DNA from: Hamiltosporidium magnivora
Taxonomy: Eukaryota > Microsporidia > Dubosqiidae
NCBI GenBank assembly: GCA_004325065.1
Contig: PITI01000073.1
Coordinates: 1-25,419 of the forward strand
Reading direction: 5' to 3'
Length of the DNA: 25,419 nucleotides
Position numbers and translations under genes: made by a program. Positions 9,838 through 21,172 of the stretch are shown here, piece after piece (positions within the stretch are counted from its first letter, which is position 1; every line of letters begins with the position of its first letter). The notes under the pieces are model-generated. The model searched no databases. It saw nothing but the letters and a program-made list of their open reading frames with translations, and was not told the origin of the DNA.

Positions 9838-11013
9838 TTAGAATGCTTTTTTATATTCCATTTTTGTTTCCATTTTCTTATAATCAGCAACTTTTCTCAC
9901 TGCCTTTACAAAGTCATCTTGAACAACATAATCTCGGTCGTCTCGGATAGCAAACAGACCAGCTTCAGTACAGACATTTCGTAAATCTGCTCCATTGAAT
10001 CCAACCGATAATTTTACAATAATTTCAAAATCAATTTCTTCCCCTTTCTCAATTTCACAAGAATGTATTTCCAATATTTCTCGTCTTCCTTTTTCATTTG
10101 GAATCGGAATTTCAATCTTTCTGTCTATTCTACCCGGTCTTAGAAGTGCTGGATCTAAAATATCGGGCCTGTTGGTTGCCATTATAATTTTGACATTACT
10201 TAGATTGTTAAATCCATCCATTTGATTTAAAAGTTCCATAAGCGTTCTTTGTACTTCTCTGTCTGAAGAAGTAGAGTCTTGTGATCTTTTCCCACCGATA
10301 GCATCTATTTCATCCATAAAAATTATACACGGAGCTCTTTCTCTGGCATAGTTGAACATTTCTCTAATTACTCTACTACTTTCTCCAATATATTTCTCAA
10401 TAATTCCAGAACTTACAATTTTAATAAAATTCACATCCAATGTAGCTGCAACTGCTCTGGCAAGTAAAGTTTTACCGGTTCCAGGTGGTCCGTATAACAG
10501 TACACCCTTTGGTGGCGTAACACCAACTCTTTTAAATATTTCAGGATTTTTTATAGGTAATTCAACTACTTCTCGGATTTCTCTTATTTGTTCTCTTAAA
10601 CCACCAATAAATTCAAATCCGGTCAATCCAGGAGATTCAAGTGTCATTAAAAAAACAGCAGGATCAACTTCTCTGTTCAAATCCTTAACAATAGTAAGTG
10701 TAGTAATATCAAGAGCTACTCTTGTTCCCACTTTCAAATTTTTTTCTCTTAAAACTTTACTACATCCTACTAAATACCTTGGACCATGTGGTGTTTTTAC
10801 AATAAATTCACCTTTAGGAAGTACTTGTACTATTTCTGCAATTATAAGACCAACTGATTGCATAGCTTTGACATCTTTTTCTGATTTTTCATATTTTTCA
10901 TTTACTTCTTTGTATAAAAGCCTTTTTTCTTTTAATATTTTGCTTACTGCTTCATGTTCCTTTATTAATGCGTAAAGTGTATCATATTTTTTTAAAAGAT
11001 CTTTATCTGCCAT
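9838..11013 (-). CDS. RPT4: 26S proteasome regulatory ATPase subunit Rpt4
   Basis: The 391-residue product is one of six AAA+ ATPases in the base of the 19S regulatory particle; the ring unfolds ubiquitinated substrates and feeds them to the 20S core. In order: a coiled coil (~1-50), an OB domain (~55-115), Walker A GPPGTGKT (175-182), the pore loop KYIGES with Tyr208, Walker B IIFMDEID (230-237), sensor 1 MATN (Asn281), the LRPGRIDR arginine-finger region (291-298) and GFNGADL (338-344). The stretches [23 protein letters not shown] and [12 protein letters not shown] identify Rpt4 (PSMC6) rather than another Rpt. The length matches human Rpt4 (389). The C-terminus EYKKAF lacks an HbYX motif, as expected for Rpt4. 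No intron or frameshift is seen and all catalytic residues are present. It is the only conserved housekeeping gene in the window and has no operon partner. Confidence 0.97.
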   Translation of the reverse strand: MADKDLLKKYDTLYALIKEHEAVSKILKEKRLLYKEVNEKYEKSEKDVKAMQSVGLIIAEIVQVLPKGEFIVKTPHGPRYLVGCSKVLREKNLKVGTRVALDITTLTIVKDLNREVDPAVFLMTLESPGLTGFEFIGGLREQIREIREVVELPIKNPEIFKRVGVTPPKGVLLYGPPGTGKTLLARAVAATLDVNFIKIVSSGIIEKYIGESSRVIREMFNYARERAPCIIFMDEIDAIGGKRSQDSTSSDREVQRTLMELLNQMDGFNNLSNVKIIMATNRPDILDPALLRPGRIDRKIEIPIPNEKGRREILEIHSCEIEKGEEIDFEIIVKLSVGFNGADLRNVCTEAGLFAIRDDRDYVVQDDFVKAVRKVADYKKMETKMEYKKAF

Positions 11014-11060
11014 TTTAAATATTTGAATTGTTTATTTTGGGGATACAAAAATTTATTTTT
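11014..11060 (-). promoter_or_regulatory. RPT4 upstream region with CCCC motif
   Basis: On the minus strand a TATCCCC run (plus-strand GGGG at 11039-11042) lies about 26 nt before the RPT4 ATG, with the AT-rich stretch AATTCAAATATTTAAA between it and the start. C- or G-rich motifs just upstream of the start are a known feature of microsporidian genes. A short 5' untranslated region is therefore likely. Confidence 0.4.
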
Positions 11061-11439
11061 ATAATTTTTTTTTGAATTTCTAAATGTTTTGGAATAATTA
11101 TCAAGTTTTTTCTTTTATTTCGTTTTGGGTTTTTTTTACGAATTTATTGTGTAATATTACATTAGTTTTTGAGAAAGAGAATGTATTTTAGGGTATTTCT
11201 AATTCAAAATAAATAGAAATTGATAAAAATTTATAACAACAGCAGAGTTTACGATTTTATACAATTTATACAATGAAATTTATTTTTTGTCAAAGTTTAA
11301 TGTTTTTTAGATTTAAAAATTCGAGGGATAGAAATAGCTGCCGAGAAAATACACTCAAGTAAATACGTAATTCTCGACACGATTTTTGTATAATTTTTTG
11401 TAATATAGATTGAACATTTTATGATTCAATATATAAAAA

Positions 11440-12950
11440 AAATCATTTTGAAATTATTCTTCATTTCGAAATGTAAATTTCATTTAAGGAAATAAATTTA
11501 GACTTAACATTATCAAAACGAAGGTGTTATATATCATTAAGGTATAAAAAAAGAGATTTATTATTCACAAATGAGATACAAGTGATTCATCTCTTCCTGC
11601 AAATTTGCCAAGTTGATATATTAATAAATTATAGAAGAAGATGAAAACTTCCTCCTAAGGGATTTGAGAAATATTAAAGCACGAGAATGTAGACATATCG
11701 AGGAAAATAATAAATCGGTACCTTGAAAAACTTAAAATCAACATATGAAGCTTGGATGTTGAACTAATGGTTATATTTGATACAACGATAAAGTTTAAAA
11801 TGGCTAAAATGATGAACATTGTTTAAAAGATAACTTAAAGCCTCATGTCATGTCAAGGCTTTGCTTTGAAGCAAAGGGAATTATAGCCGTCAGAGACTCT
11901 GCCTTCGGGGAAAAGTATATAAGTCTCACAATATTAGTTAAGCAAAAAAACGAAAGAGACGTTAGTTATATGGTTTTCATATAAACATTTGGGAAACGGC
12001 TATTATCGGTATAAAGAGAGATAAACTATGATATAATCGACTTCTATCGGAAATTTTGTTTGCATCTATTAAAAATTTTAATCAAAATTAAATTTCATTT
12101 TTCAACAAGATGTTACATCTTGTCATAAATCAAAAAATAAATTGAATTTAAGTGATTGAATCGCAAACTCAACCATCCGATCTAACTCCACTGAGGAAAT
12201 ACGATTATTACAAAGAAAATTAAAAATTTATATAAAACTAAACACAGATAAAACAGGCAAGTCAAGCTTTTCGAAGAAATAATCATTCTAACAATCAAAC
12301 GCCTTTATAGAATATATTCTAAGCGTTGAAGATATGATGAGATTGAAAGAAAAAAACACGCATTTTGCAATGAAATGTCCCTATTTTGATCAAATATTTA
12401 CAAGTTTGTAATAAATCAATAGCAAATATCCAATATAAGATGATATTGAATGAACTTCATTTTAATGGTAATATAAATCGACTCGAATATATAATCGAGT
12501 AATATATACTAAGAAGACGACGCTTCTTGATATGTTTATTTAGTTTGAAAATAAATCTAGGACACCAACAATAGTGTTTCAATTAGAAATATGCCACCTA
12601 TTAATTGTTTATAAATCTTACACAAATAATATTGGTTTTCCGAAATATACCTAGAGACATCTCATGACTTTTATTGGCTCAAAAAAACATTCGCATAAAT
12701 TATTGTTCAAATATTTACTAGATTATGTTTTTTGTCGTACACATATGCAGGGTTTATCAATATAAGTAGTCGTTTATTTACATACAAAACTTTACAAGAA
12801 ACAGTAAGAAAAAAAAATAAGATGAAAAAAAACATTAAAAAAGAAGAAAAGATAATTCTGAAAGAAGAAACTTAAATACGAAAAAAAAATCCTATTAAAA
12901 AAAACCTAAACCAATAAAACTTGGAATATAAACATGAAAACGTGTATTAT
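11440..12950 (+). pseudogene. Decayed copy of the leucine-rich family gene
   Basis: Translated scraps in order match the gene at 2946-5339. ENFLLRDLRNI (11643-11675) corresponds to RDYFLRDLLRNI (residues 181-192), and the peptide just before it also aligns. ATGAAATGTC near 12372 matches the ATGAAATGTC block of the intact gene. TIVFQLEICH (12568-12597) corresponds to TIACFQLTNFIC (from residue 544), followed by a KSYTNN/ESYATNN match. Near 12900 a weak KKP..I match recalls the KKPSRANRT terminus. These pieces lie in different frames with stops between them. The copy is several hundred bases shorter than the intact gene, mainly in the C-terminal half. It is an old, dead paralogue that starts about 430 bases upstream of RPT4 and points away from it. 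The outer limits are approximate. Confidence 0.55.
12105..12123. other. Perfect 9-bp palindrome
   Basis: ACAAGATGT, one T, then ACATCTTGT form a perfect inverted repeat with a one-base centre. It lies inside the decayed leucine-rich copy. It could be a chance palindrome or a binding site; the centre is too tight for an ordinary hairpin loop. Confidence 0.3.
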
Positions 12951-12999
12951 TTAATTTTTAAAGCATCGTTAGTTTATTTTTAAATATAGCTTTTGATAT

Positions 13000-14350
13000 T
13001 CTCAACCTTCTTTATTAAAGACTCTAGAACTGTCAGTGCTGACCCTCTTTGCAATAATTAAGCTTCCTCATTCGTGAAAAATATACAATTTGGTTTTTCG
13101 AATCGATTGATTATTATCAAAAAATTTTCAAGTAAGTATCCCGGCTCTTGTATTAAAGGCGATAAGGTGGTAATGAACATCAGAATATTTGCCATACTCG
13201 AAATATAGGTGTTTCTTTACCTTATATAATCTTTTCGAAAGAAAAAATAGAAGCTTGCGGCTCTTCGCTACCATAACTGCTATATTGTTCATTTCTTCAG
13301 TAATTTTAAATTGTATTCAATAGCTTATTCATCTTAACTCATTTCGAATAATTCTTCATTTTCCGTGGAATTATCAGCAGAAGGCAATATGTGTACGCAT
13401 TTTTGGCCTCTAAATTCTGCGTTCTTGACATAATTATTGACTTACACTATGATGTAATACTCAAATACAATTTTATCAAGAATTTCAACTCAATTTTTTT
13501 AGATGACTGATAATGCTTTGCTATTTTCTTGAAAATTTTGATTGAGACTTTCGATCTTATCTTTGTCTTGGGAATGTCTTGAGTTTTATGTATTCACCCA
13601 ACGTTAAGCAAACATGGAAGTTTTGTGACAAACGAATTATTGCTTTCTCGACGTTTATCGCTTTGTGAAACAATCAGTGCACCTTCATATATAAACATTC
13701 GGTTTAGAATAGATAGAATCTTTTCGGCTATTTTATTTTTAAATGCAAACAAAAAAAAATTTTGCAAAACAATCTAAAATATTTACGATCCTTGCATACC
13801 GGTTATTTTCATTGGAATAGTTGCTTAAATTAACGCCACTTTTTTCATCATATGTCACGTATGTCGGCAAAAGACTGGTATAATTTGTTGATTGCGTCAA
13901 ATGGCTGATATATCTTGCGAGTTAGACAATTTAAAACATATTCGTCGAGACTTTTTTTTAAACCAGATATGGCGAGTTTTTAAGTTTACTTATTTCGCTC
14001 TTATTCTTCTAGAATCAGGTAGTGAAGTGTATCAAATATAGCATTTTGTTTTATAAAATCGACTTCAGTGATCGCCTCTTTATAATTATTATAATTTTCT
14101 TTATAAAACAATTTTCTATTATAAACGCGTAGTTTTTACTTTTTCTTAAAAAAAAATTTTAGTTTCCCAATAAGATTCGCCAGGAAGTGTTATTTTTATC
14201 TGCAGGTATTGTTTCGTCAATTTTATTTATATATAGTTCAAATAAGCATCATTGAATTTAATTCTTACCTATTTCTGCCAAAACCATATGAAAAAAATAA
14301 TGAACTCACCTTAATAGAAAGTTCTGCAGAAGAAAAAAAAGAATCAAGAA
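13000..14350 (-). pseudogene. Decayed unknown gene, possibly retroelement Gag-like
   Basis: The minus strand holds a chain of coding-like pieces in shifting frames. Near 14170-14230 it reads DETIPADKNNTSWRILLGN, near 14005-14095 EAITEVDFIKQNAIFDTLHY, and at 13848-13949 LDEYVLNCLTRKIYQP to a stop. A piece near 13770-13880 contains TYDEKSGVNLSNYSNENN. Later scraps include VHILPSADNSTENEELFEMS near 13340-13400. An A8 run near 13955 fits a one-base shift joining ISGLKKS to LDEYVLN. The helical GLKKSLDEYVLN spacing resembles the capsid part of some LTR-retrotransposon Gag proteins, but there is no zinc knuckle, protease or polymerase motif, so the identity stays open. It is certainly not functional. 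Confidence 0.3.
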
Positions 14351-16301
14351 TTTAAAATTCAAAAAAAAACATTTTTCAAGGAGTTAAAAAATTTTCTTTT
14401 GTTGCTTATATGGGTAATCTACATAAGGTGGGTGCGATTTTCATTATAATGAAAGCACTAATAAAACATTTTTTTTTATTTTTCTTTGAAGTTTAATATT
14501 TCTTCTAAAAAATCTCTATTTTTAAATCACCTGAGTAGTTTTTCTCGAGACTTTTCACATTCTACGCAATAGTAAAATATAATTTTTAGAAAGTTTATAT
14601 TCGATTATTTATTGGTATTCGGGGTAATAACTCCGAAGAGAATATATAAAAAACAATAGTTTCAAATAATTATACGTGCTTAACTAACGTTATTAATAAA
14701 AAGAATTTGAAGTCAACTGGTTCATGAACAAACTAATACATTATACCACATAGGAAAACTGTTGTTCGAAGCAGCGAAAACGTTTCACAAGAATAAATTT
14801 CATTTACAATGAAACTTAAATGGAATAAAATAGATATGGTAAACATATTTGAGTGAAATAGAAATAATGAGCGAACACTAAAAGTCAATTTATATTCAAA
14901 TAAAAAAAATGAAAAAGTTCTGATCAAAAAACATTCTGGTTTTTCTCTAGAAATCTCTTTTAAGGTGCTAAAAAGGCTGATGTTTAGGTTAAAAAATATA
15001 CAGGTAAACAGATTAGGCAAAAGTATAAAATTAAAAAAAAATAGATCGAAAAATTATTGGCTAAAAAATTAAGATCTACTCGATAACCTTTTTTTTATTT
15101 TTTTGTTAATGTAAAATCGGTTCTGATAATAGAATCAAAAAGCAATTAAGGATATAAATAATTACCCGGTATATAAAAAGACGGCGATATCATGGATTTT
15201 ATCAAAGCCGAAAATCAGTGCCAACTATAATTTCATAAGGCTTAAAAAAACATACTTGGTATTATTATAGAATATGATTCTAAAAAAGATTTACCCTTTC
15301 ATTCCTAAATACCAAAGTTATAAAATTGATGATTGTTAATAAAAAGACCTACGACGTATAGCTTTTCAAAATAATCGATTATATTTTAAATGAATCAAGA
15401 GCAAATAAACCAGTAAATAAAATATAAAGAAAAATTAAGATATCTTACTTTTAATTTCATAGTTATTATAATTATAATACTTTGATACTTTAGATTTAAA
15501 TATGTCTAAATATATTTATGTTATTAAAATATATGGTTATAAACATTTGGATTTAAAGAAATATTTCTATTTTTGAACGGTTTTATTTTTATTTATATTA
15601 CTCTTAAATATTAATCTCACCGGTTTTTTAACATAATATTCTAAAGTTTTAATTTATGATTTTTTACCAGTTTTATTTTCATACCGAAAAAAGACTAAAC
15701 ACTAAGTTTACCTTATAAAAAAATTTTGCGAAATCTTTATGTTTAGTATTTAATTTAACTTTAAATTTTAAAAAATTAGGTAAAATATAATCAACAACAG
15801 AAATATGTTAATATAAAACGAGTAGAACTTTATATTGGTACAATTAATTTTTATTTTTCTAATTATAAAAGGAGAAATATCAAAACTAATTAAAATATTA
15901 ATTTATTCATATAAAAGACACAATATAACGATTTTTTTAATTTATTAGATATAAATTATTTTCTTAATTCATTCTATTTAACTCAAGACACATACATGGA
16001 AATTTTTGTAATTTTCATTGTCTATATATTCTTGTATTTGAATTTTAGAATTTTATAACTTACAAGAAAAATAATTAACAGTCGTTTTTTTTTATTTCTT
16101 CATTTTTACGACATATTTGAAAAATTTGTACAGCAAATTGAAGAAAAATTTAAAAAACAAATTATTCTATTTAATCTAAAATAAATTTTAATGATAGTTT
16201 ATTTTGTAATTTGCTCTGATAAATTAAACGAAATAGATTTTAATTTTAATATAGAACAACAAATGCTCACAGGTATTTAATATCATCAGAATCATATCTA
16301 A
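14351..16301. other. Two-kilobase AT-rich gap
   Basis: No gene, tRNA or dispersed repeat is visible. The minus-strand frame at 14733-15020 is Phe/Ser/Leu-rich with no sensible family and is likely chance. From ~15420 to the ATG at 16302 the sequence is nearly pure A/T with long T and A runs. The last ~200 bases must include whatever drives the small secreted gene that follows. Confidence 0.35.
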
Positions 16302-16774
16302 ATGTTTCTTATTATAAACATTTTTCTTCACATTGCGATCTTTTTATGCAGCAAGAAAAAAAAAGTACACTTTTTTGATGAAATCAGTGAAAAAACAAAA
16401 GAAAGCAATGCTTTAAAACATATAAATCCATTGCTCAAAATCGATAATTCTAATTTCAAGTTACCACTAAAAAAAGAAGAGAATATAAAATATCATATAC
16501 TTACACGAAAAAGATACAATGAAATAGGTAAAAACCCTAATTTAGTTTTTATAAATATTAGAGATGCTATGAATAAACACGGATTTAAAAAAAAAATTAA
16601 GAAAGCTTTATAATTATTTCGGACGAGGATCAGTAGATACTAAAATATTATTTGAAAAAAAACTTAAAAGAAAATATATTTGATGAAAAATATATCGGAA
16701 CGATAAATTCTATATTTTATCATCTAAAGAAGGCAACGTATCACTCTGATAATAAGTTATTTCAACACTATTGA
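16302..16774 (+). pseudogene. Candidate secreted protein gene with two A-run frameshifts
   Basis: The ATG at 16302 opens 103 codons. The first ~17 residues (MFLIINIFLHIAIFLCS) form a clear signal peptide, followed by a Lys-rich mature part. The frame ends at a TAA just after an A10 run (16577-16586). One A fewer there would continue the frame through LYNYFGRGSVDTKILFE. A second run of eight A (around 16650) then shifts the frame again; one A fewer there continues through IFDEKYIGTINS and ATYHSDNKLFQHY to a TGA at 16772-16774. Both breaks are in homopolymers and of the same sign, so they may be sequencing indels or real mutations. The intact product would have about 155 residues. I recognise no family. 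The signal peptide suggests export to the spore wall, the parasite surface or the host cell. Confidence 0.5.
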
Positions 16775-16906
16775 TATCAAATCTGATTATCAGAATATGA
16801 CCTATGCAAAGTAATAATATAATTCTTGTATTAATGATTTAAAAATACTAAAAAAGTTTAAAATAAATTACAAATTTTTAAATTGCAACTTAATAAAAAA
16901 AATATT

Positions 16907-17119
16907 TTATAACTGACTATTTCCCACAGAATTATTTCTTGCTTTTAATAATTCCATTTCATTATATTTGTCATTGTTATACATTTTGAACCATTTCTTG
17001 AATTTTTTATGTTTATCCACAGATTTGGATTTATTTATTATTGTATCTGTTAAATCCACCCTTTTTGCCTCGTATATGGTTAGATATAACAGAATAAGTA
17101 TTGTTATGTGTGAATTCAT
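16907..17119 (-). CDS. Small candidate secreted protein
   Basis: This is a 70-codon ORF. Residues 1-18 (MNSHITILILLYLTIYEA) form a signal peptide, with a likely cut before KRVDLTD. The mature part is short, basic and hydrophilic (HKKFKKWFKMYNNDKYNEME), without Cys. The start ATG follows GCAGGAGGC, a G-rich motif that fits the microsporidian start pattern. It converges with the broken secreted gene on the plus strand, ending 132 bases from it. No domain is recognised. The evidence is the signal peptide and composition only, so a chance ORF is possible. The plus-strand frame at 16968-17216 over the same DNA is its shadow. Confidence 0.5.
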   Translation of the reverse strand: MNSHITILILLYLTIYEAKRVDLTDTIINKSKSVDKHKKFKKWFKMYNNDKYNEMELLKARNNSVGNSQL

Positions 17120-17254
17120 GCCTCCTGCAGTACATTCTTCCTATAACCTTTCTTTAAAACAAGTATTAAACTGTTTTTTTTTCGATTTCAAACGCAGTTG
17201 TAAGATAACTAAATGAATATACGACTAATTATTATTTCTGCAATATACTCATTA

Positions 17255-17935
17255 GAGTGAATATAACCACATTAGAAACTATTTCTGGTAAGGATCAAGT
17301 AAAAGATAGTCAGAAGATCATTGGTTGAATTTTTATGGGATGAAGACCAAACGATATATTTTCCTGCACCATAGGTATTTGGATAAAGAGGAGAAGGTTT
17401 TCAAAAATTTGAAACTTTTTTTACAAAAAACATATTATTTAGTTTTTATATAACTAGATTGTAAACCGCATCCGAAAAAACAAGCAATTTCTATATAAAA
17501 GCACGAAACTAGCCTTAGTCATCCGGATTAGAAGATTTTGCGCCTGGGAGATACAAAAATACATACCCTTATAATGCTTCAGAAATGCTAACTAGCAAGT
17601 TGTTTTGTTTGATAGAACATTGCAACGCCTATGTAAACCCAATTTCAGTCGCAGAAATAAACTTTGGCTGGTTTCTATCGGTTCGGAAGGTAAGAAGATG
17701 TGTGAATGCTGTTAGTCATGAAGGAGCCTAACGTGGTTATAGAATAGTGATAAACCCGGGTCGGGTATTAACGAACATTAAGCCGATACATCATCTATTA
17801 ATTGAATTCTACCCGCTTTTTGGATGAAATACTTTTGATATAGGTTTCTAGGAGATACTGAAAGAGCTCTGTGTATTGCTTTCTATATTAAACCTTAACT
17901 ATGTATATGGCATGATAATAACATAACAAGTGTCA
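17255..17935 (+). repeat. Repeat B, copy 2
   Basis: This is collinear with the minus strand of 8150-8832. It starts ATAACCACATTAGAAAC; further anchors are AGAAGATCATTGGTTG, CCGGATTAGAAG, GTATTAACGAACATTAAG and ATATTAAACCTTAACTA. The frame that is open in copy 1 is broken by several stops here, so this copy is older or under no constraint. The flanks differ from those of copy 1, which puts the left boundary near the ATAACCACA motif; the right boundary near 17935 is less sure. Confidence 0.7.
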
Positions 17936-18362
17936 GCTTCATTATAAGATGTGATATTTTTTAATTATATTTTTGTTCTATCTCAGTATTTAGTACTCGT
18001 TTAAACCTTAAATATAAACTTTTCATCAACGAAATAGTCGGGCGATGTTTTAAAATAAAATGAAATTATTTACGCAAAAAATCAAATTTATGGATTTATG
18101 TAATTTTTGTCATTTAAAAATTTATTCAAATTAAATATATTTCTAAAATTATTTTGTGTGTTTTTGAATCGAGAATGTGGCCAAAGATTCTAATTGTAAA
18201 TTTTGAGTACAAGAGTTAGTATTGATATTGTAGGATAAAACCTTGAAATTATATCTAGAAACAAAAGGATAATATGCTAGAATGCTAAAAATTCAATAAT
18301 ATATGTTAATTATTTTTGTTAATACGATTAGTTTATGAAAAGTTTGCAAAAAATGTTTATAT

Positions 18363-18923
18363 CATAAAAATAAGATAGATTCAAACAGAAGGAGAATAAG
18401 AGAAGTGTTTAAACTTTATAAAAAGTTTGCAGATACTAAGTGAAAAATATTGTTTTTTTTGCCTTGACTATAGTGTAGAATTGATCTAATTTATAATCAA
18501 ACTTTTTAAAAACTCTAATTTCCTTTTTATTAGATAAATAGATTCAACTGACACAGGACTAAAGATCCCTATAAATTAGTTGTAGATGGTTTTTCAAAAA
18601 AAATTAATAATTCCGGAGGTAATATTAAATAAATCCATATCCGAAGTCTCTGTGCCAATCATCATACATTTTCTAATATAAGGGCATCTATAAGTCCAAA
18701 TACAAAATAATAAAATTATTTGAGCATCGAAGCAGAATATGAAGAATTACCGCTAATTTATGAAAATTATAATGTAAAAAATGTAGGTGAAAAGTCAAAG
18801 ATTCATACTTTTTCTGCTGAAATACTAAGTTTTCACGAAGACTTGCATTATAAATATTTTTGCAACAAGAGCTGTTTTAAAAAAAGAGAAACGATCCATA
18901 AAATCATCATAAAAGACTATTAG
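18363..18923 (+). pseudogene. Decayed ORF of unknown family
   Basis: One single frame from 18363 to 18923 has coding-like composition but is cut by stop codons, including TAA, TGA and TAG. Open pieces are NRRRIREVFKLYKKFADTK (upstream), KDPYKLVVDGFSKKINNSGG, IHIRSLCANHHTFSNIRAS, and a final 67-codon piece from 18720 with EAEYEELPLIYENYNVKNVG and CNKSCFKKRET. The last piece has no ATG (it opens at a TTG right after stops). Because the pieces share one frame, point mutations rather than frameshifts killed it, which suggests a relatively recent loss. I recognise no family. Confidence 0.4.
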
Positions 18924-21172
18924 ATACTCAAATAAATTATTTACCAAAACTATTGATTTTGAAAAATTTTTGGGGGTGTTCATGTGTGGTATGTTACTTT
19001 CTGTTGCAATAAAGAATCGAGGGGGGCCAAGAGGCAGTTAGAGTAATGAAATATGTCTATAGACCACACCTTGCTATTTCATGCATCGATATAAAAGTTC
19101 TTCAAAATTATACATAGCGTTGGTTACCGTGTTTTTGGCCTTAGCAAGGCTACTGTTTTTGAAAAGCTTATGCCACCTTAGCATGATCTTCATGCTTCCA
19201 AATTGCAAGAAAATTTCTATTGTAAACTATTGAGTCCTTATTACGTTATTTCGTCGGTTTTTAGCCTTCTATCGTAGTATATACGTTCATTCTTACATAT
19301 AGTTCAATTTTCAGAAATTTTAGCAATCACATTTTGCAGAAATTATTTTTAGATGTCCTAGTCCTTACAGTTTTGTTTGATATATTGCGATGACCGAATT
19401 TTAATTTTTACAAAAGTCATATAACTCTATATTCTGACTGGTTTCTTACACGTTTTTATAAAATAGTGTCTATATAATTTAAATGTCTTTTACTTCAATA
19501 TATTAGCATACTTTCGTTTCTTTTGATCATCAATTATGTGCAAAAGCACAAGCCACCATAAGTCTATAAACGATTTTTTAGTTGCTCCTCGGACTTTGGT
19601 CTATCAGATTTGACCTATAATAACGTTGAAGCATGGAGTCGGCTTTGATACTCGCTTTTTTTGAATCATATGAAAAGTCATGGTGTTCTAATTCAAAATA
19701 TTCGAATGTACTTGAAACTCGATACTTTTAAATTATGAATATATTTAAGAACATTTAAGAAGAAGCTATGTCAAAAAAACTTTTAAAATATTTCCTCATA
19801 TTTTTATAAATATTCGCCATAATTCTATGATTCGGTTTTATATTTTACCAAAAAGATTTATATCCTCTGCTTTCTTTTAATGATGATCCGATCATTCGGA
19901 TACGATATGTATTGCCATGTTCTATTAATTATGGGCCTCTAGATCTTGATTCTAACTTACAGAATATTGCTTTTGTTTTTAGATTACTAAAATCACAAGA
20001 TAATATACTTCTTTGATTTTATATGTGTCAATTGTGTATTTACTTTACAGATTTCTGCATAAAATATCTTTCCTTTTTTTTTCTAATAATCGTTATATCA
20101 TTATAGAAAAAAAATTGCAAAAAAGTTTACAATTTTAGGCGGAATATAAAGTAACCTGATAAGTACGTCAAAATTTCTTGGAAGAAAAACGAATAATATT
20201 CGAAATTTTATATTACTGGTTTTTTGGGCATATTTTAAGCAAAAGCACTGCGTCGGGTGTTGAGTATACTGCCCGAATAACATCATTATCTGCGAGATGC
20301 ACGTTCTGTGTATGTTGATAACCAACCTAAATTATGGATAGGAATACTTAGAGAGGAAAATTCCGAAAAGATAGTCTTCCATGGTAAAAAGAATCGGTTT
20401 ATATTTCTGTTTTTATTTAGAATGTATGAGACGAAAACTAATTTAATTTATTTTAAGGATGTCGCATATGCTTATGATAACGCATAATGCAGTCTCAAAA
20501 AACCGTTTCGATATTGTAAAATTTTGGAGTAATCTTCTATTATTTGACAGCTTTGGTATTTTTAAGGTTTTATATGACTTCTACTGTCTGTGTTCTTCTC
20601 GTATTTAGCAATGGTTTTCTTTGTGTATAAAATTCTTTTATTTTTTGATTAGATCCTCTCATATAAGGTCTTATATTTTATCTTTAGGGTTTGTTTTAAT
20701 AAGACTTTTAGGAATTATCAGTTTATCTGCTTAATGCATTTGTGGGATCACCAAGGACCAAACGGCGAGTATTTAAATAATTATATAGGGCCTAGAACCC
20801 AGTTTCTTTATTTATTATAATTTTGTATATTTTGAATCTCTTTTTTTACTACTATTTTTTGTATTTCCTGGATTTTAGAATCAAATCTACTTTAATATTT
20901 TATTTCCAAGGCGTGAAATATTGTAAAAAATGACTATATATATCCAAATGTTTTTTAGTTTTTCCCCAGAGCGTTTTTTACAGAACATTCACAAATCATG
21001 ATATCAACGATAATTTTTACTCCATCCGAGCTAAGCTTCTCGCGTTTATTATGACCCGAATATCTCTTGCTTTTGATAATGAATTTCTCTTTTTTGAGCT
21101 CAATGTTCTTCTATTTCATTAAATAATTAAAAATATATCCTTAATTTAAATGCTTATTCATTTTCTGTAAAT
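18924..21172. other. Gap with faint coding scraps
   Basis: No intact gene, tRNA or clear repeat is seen. A minus-strand open piece near 20960-21110 reads EKFIIKSKRYSGHNKREKLS and SSDGVKIIVDIMICECSVKN; it has a charged, coding-like composition and may be a relic. Another minus-strand relic near 19650-19750 contains FEYFELEHHDFSYDSKK. The 74-codon minus-strand ORF at 20101-20325 looks like chance. A GGGGGGCC spot at 19021-19028 is the only G+C-rich point. Confidence 0.3.

Noticed and set aside
9995..10975. Plus-strand ORFs of 76 and 207 codons opposite RPT4
   Set aside because: They are antisense shadows of the conserved ATPase gene and have low-complexity Ser/Leu/Ile composition.
11853..11876. 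CTTTGCTT/AAGCAAAG hairpin in a G+C-richer spot
   Set aside because: A simple short inverted repeat inside the decayed leucine-rich copy, with no sign of an RNA gene or terminator.
14733..15020. 95-codon Phe/Leu-rich minus-strand ORF, possible membrane protein
   Set aside because: The hydrophobicity follows from the A-rich opposite strand; there is no clear topology, start motif or homology.
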